A DNA stretch of 64,000 bases from Serratia odorifera (GTDB taxonomy: Bacteria > Pseudomonadota > Gammaproteobacteria > Enterobacterales > Enterobacteriaceae): NCBI RefSeq assembly GCF_900635445.1, contig NZ_LR134117.1:3286001-3350000 (forward strand). The letters run 5' to 3'. The notes below the pieces were generated by a model, which saw nothing but the letters and a program-made list of their open reading frames with translations, was not told where the DNA came from and did no database searches. Positions within the stretch are counted from its first letter, which is position 1; each line of letters begins with the position of its first letter. The position numbers and the translations under genes are program-made. Below are positions 63,666-64,000 of the stretch, piece after piece.

Positions 63666-64000
63666 GCTGATTGCCATCTTGCGCGGCGTCAGGCCAGAAG
63701 AGGCTGCCGACCATGTTGCGGCCTTGATTGACGCGGGTTTACGCTACATCGAAATTCCGCTCAACTCCCCCGGTTGGCAACAAAGCATACCGCAGATGAT
63801 ACGCCAGTATGGTCAGCAGGCGACGATCGGCGCCGGAACGGTGCTGAATATCGAGCAGGTGGACTGGCTGGCCAAGGTTGGAGCAAGACTGATTGTCACG
63901 CCCAATACGCAACCCGCTGTCATTCGCCGGGCGCTGGAGCATGACATGCTGGTGTGTGCCGGCTGTGCCACCGCCAGCGAAGCGTTTACTGCGCTTGAGG
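63652..64000 (+). CDS. dgoA: 2-dehydro-3-deoxy-6-phosphogalactonate (KDPGal) aldolase, 3' end outside window
   Basis: 116 residues visible. KLIAILRGVRPEEAADHVAA with the Arg-Gly start, YIEIPLNSPGW with the Glu, TIGAGTVL and the Schiff-base region LIVTPNTQPAVIRRA are typical of the KDPG/KDPGal aldolase family, where the PLNSP form is the DgoA type. The Lys site is normally replaced or located just as in ARLIVTP. It cleaves the phosphorylated keto-deoxy acid into pyruvate and glyceraldehyde 3-phosphate. GAGGAT precedes it. It runs past the window end. Confidence 0.9.
   Translation, partial: MMDIKLIAILRGVRPEEAADHVAALIDAGLRYIEIPLNSPGWQQSIPQMIRQYGQQATIGAGTVLNIEQVDWLAKVGARLIVTPNTQPAVIRRALEHDMLVCAGCATASEAFTALE

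Noticed and set aside
1..64000. CRISPR arrays, rRNA genes, phage structural genes, replication origin
   Set aside because: None seen. The only repeated units are the double hairpins, which lack regular spacers.

Overview
The window reads as chromosomal DNA of an enterobacterium. Serratia or a close Yersiniaceae relative is the best inference: it has a LacZ/LacY pair very close to the E. coli proteins, a ybiW/ybiY-type glycyl radical pair, an Agp-type phosphatase, an Sfp/EntD-type phosphopantetheinyl transferase, tRNA-Asn, high-GC metabolic operons and several LysR/LacI-controlled sugar operons. The genus was not confirmed by any search.

Layout. Positions 1-3.1 kb: a partial SRPBCC protein, an SDR oxidoreductase, and a divergent TauE-type permease/LysR pair. 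Positions 3.2-13 kb are a patchwork of accessory and damaged genes: frameshifted GrpB, a SnoaL-like protein of low GC, an aldo-keto reductase remnant, a broken LysR with divergent epimerase and SDR genes, three small hypothetical genes (one with a HEPN-like motif), an IS5/IS903-type transposase remnant, and a LysR with a quinone-oxidoreductase-like gene. At least four copies of a double-hairpin, REP/BIME-like repeat lie here. Positions 13.2-14.8 kb hold a divergent HxlR regulator and zinc alcohol dehydrogenase. Positions 15.1-19.7 kb hold a minus-strand sugar-acid operon led by a DeoR-ribokinase fusion. Positions 20-22.2 kb hold AraC, DoxX and LysR remnants and an NmrA-like gene. Positions 22.3-27.3 kb hold an AraC regulator converging on an EmrAB/NodT-type tripartite efflux operon. 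Positions 28.1-33.1 kb hold tRNA-Asn, agp, the phosphopantetheinyl transferase, alkB, a LysR, an AlaX-type editing protein and a small secreted Cys-rich protein. Positions 33.3-36.6 kb hold the glycyl radical enzyme and its activase behind an FNR-like box. Positions 36.9-44.2 kb hold a tightly coupled operon of peptide-type ABC transporter, luciferase-like monooxygenase and CMD/peroxidase. Positions 44.5-49.0 kb hold a beta-glucoside PTS operon with its LacI. Positions 49.2-52.0 kb hold a PTS IICB and an outer-membrane barrel protein. Positions 52.0-57.8 kb hold lacI-lacZ-lacY without lacA. Positions 57.9-64.0 kb hold a cluster of D-threonine-aldolase-like PLP enzyme, N-acyl-D-amino-acid deacylase, RidA, sodium symporter, DgoK and a KDPGal-type aldolase cut by the window end.

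Two themes dominate. First, about fifteen genes carry single-base insertions or deletions, mostly in short homopolymers and with almost no nonsense substitutions. Several come as compensating pairs that leave a frame open but scramble a conserved motif. This looks more like sequencing or assembly error than gene decay, except in 4.7-5.0, 10.2-10.5 and 20.2-21.7 kb, where real truncated remnants are seen. Second, the right half is a series of carbohydrate or organic-acid catabolic operons. The last one fits a complete route for an N-acylated 2-amino-2-deoxy-aldonic acid (for example N-acetylglucosaminate or N-acetylgalactosaminate), and is the best candidate here for an under-described pathway.
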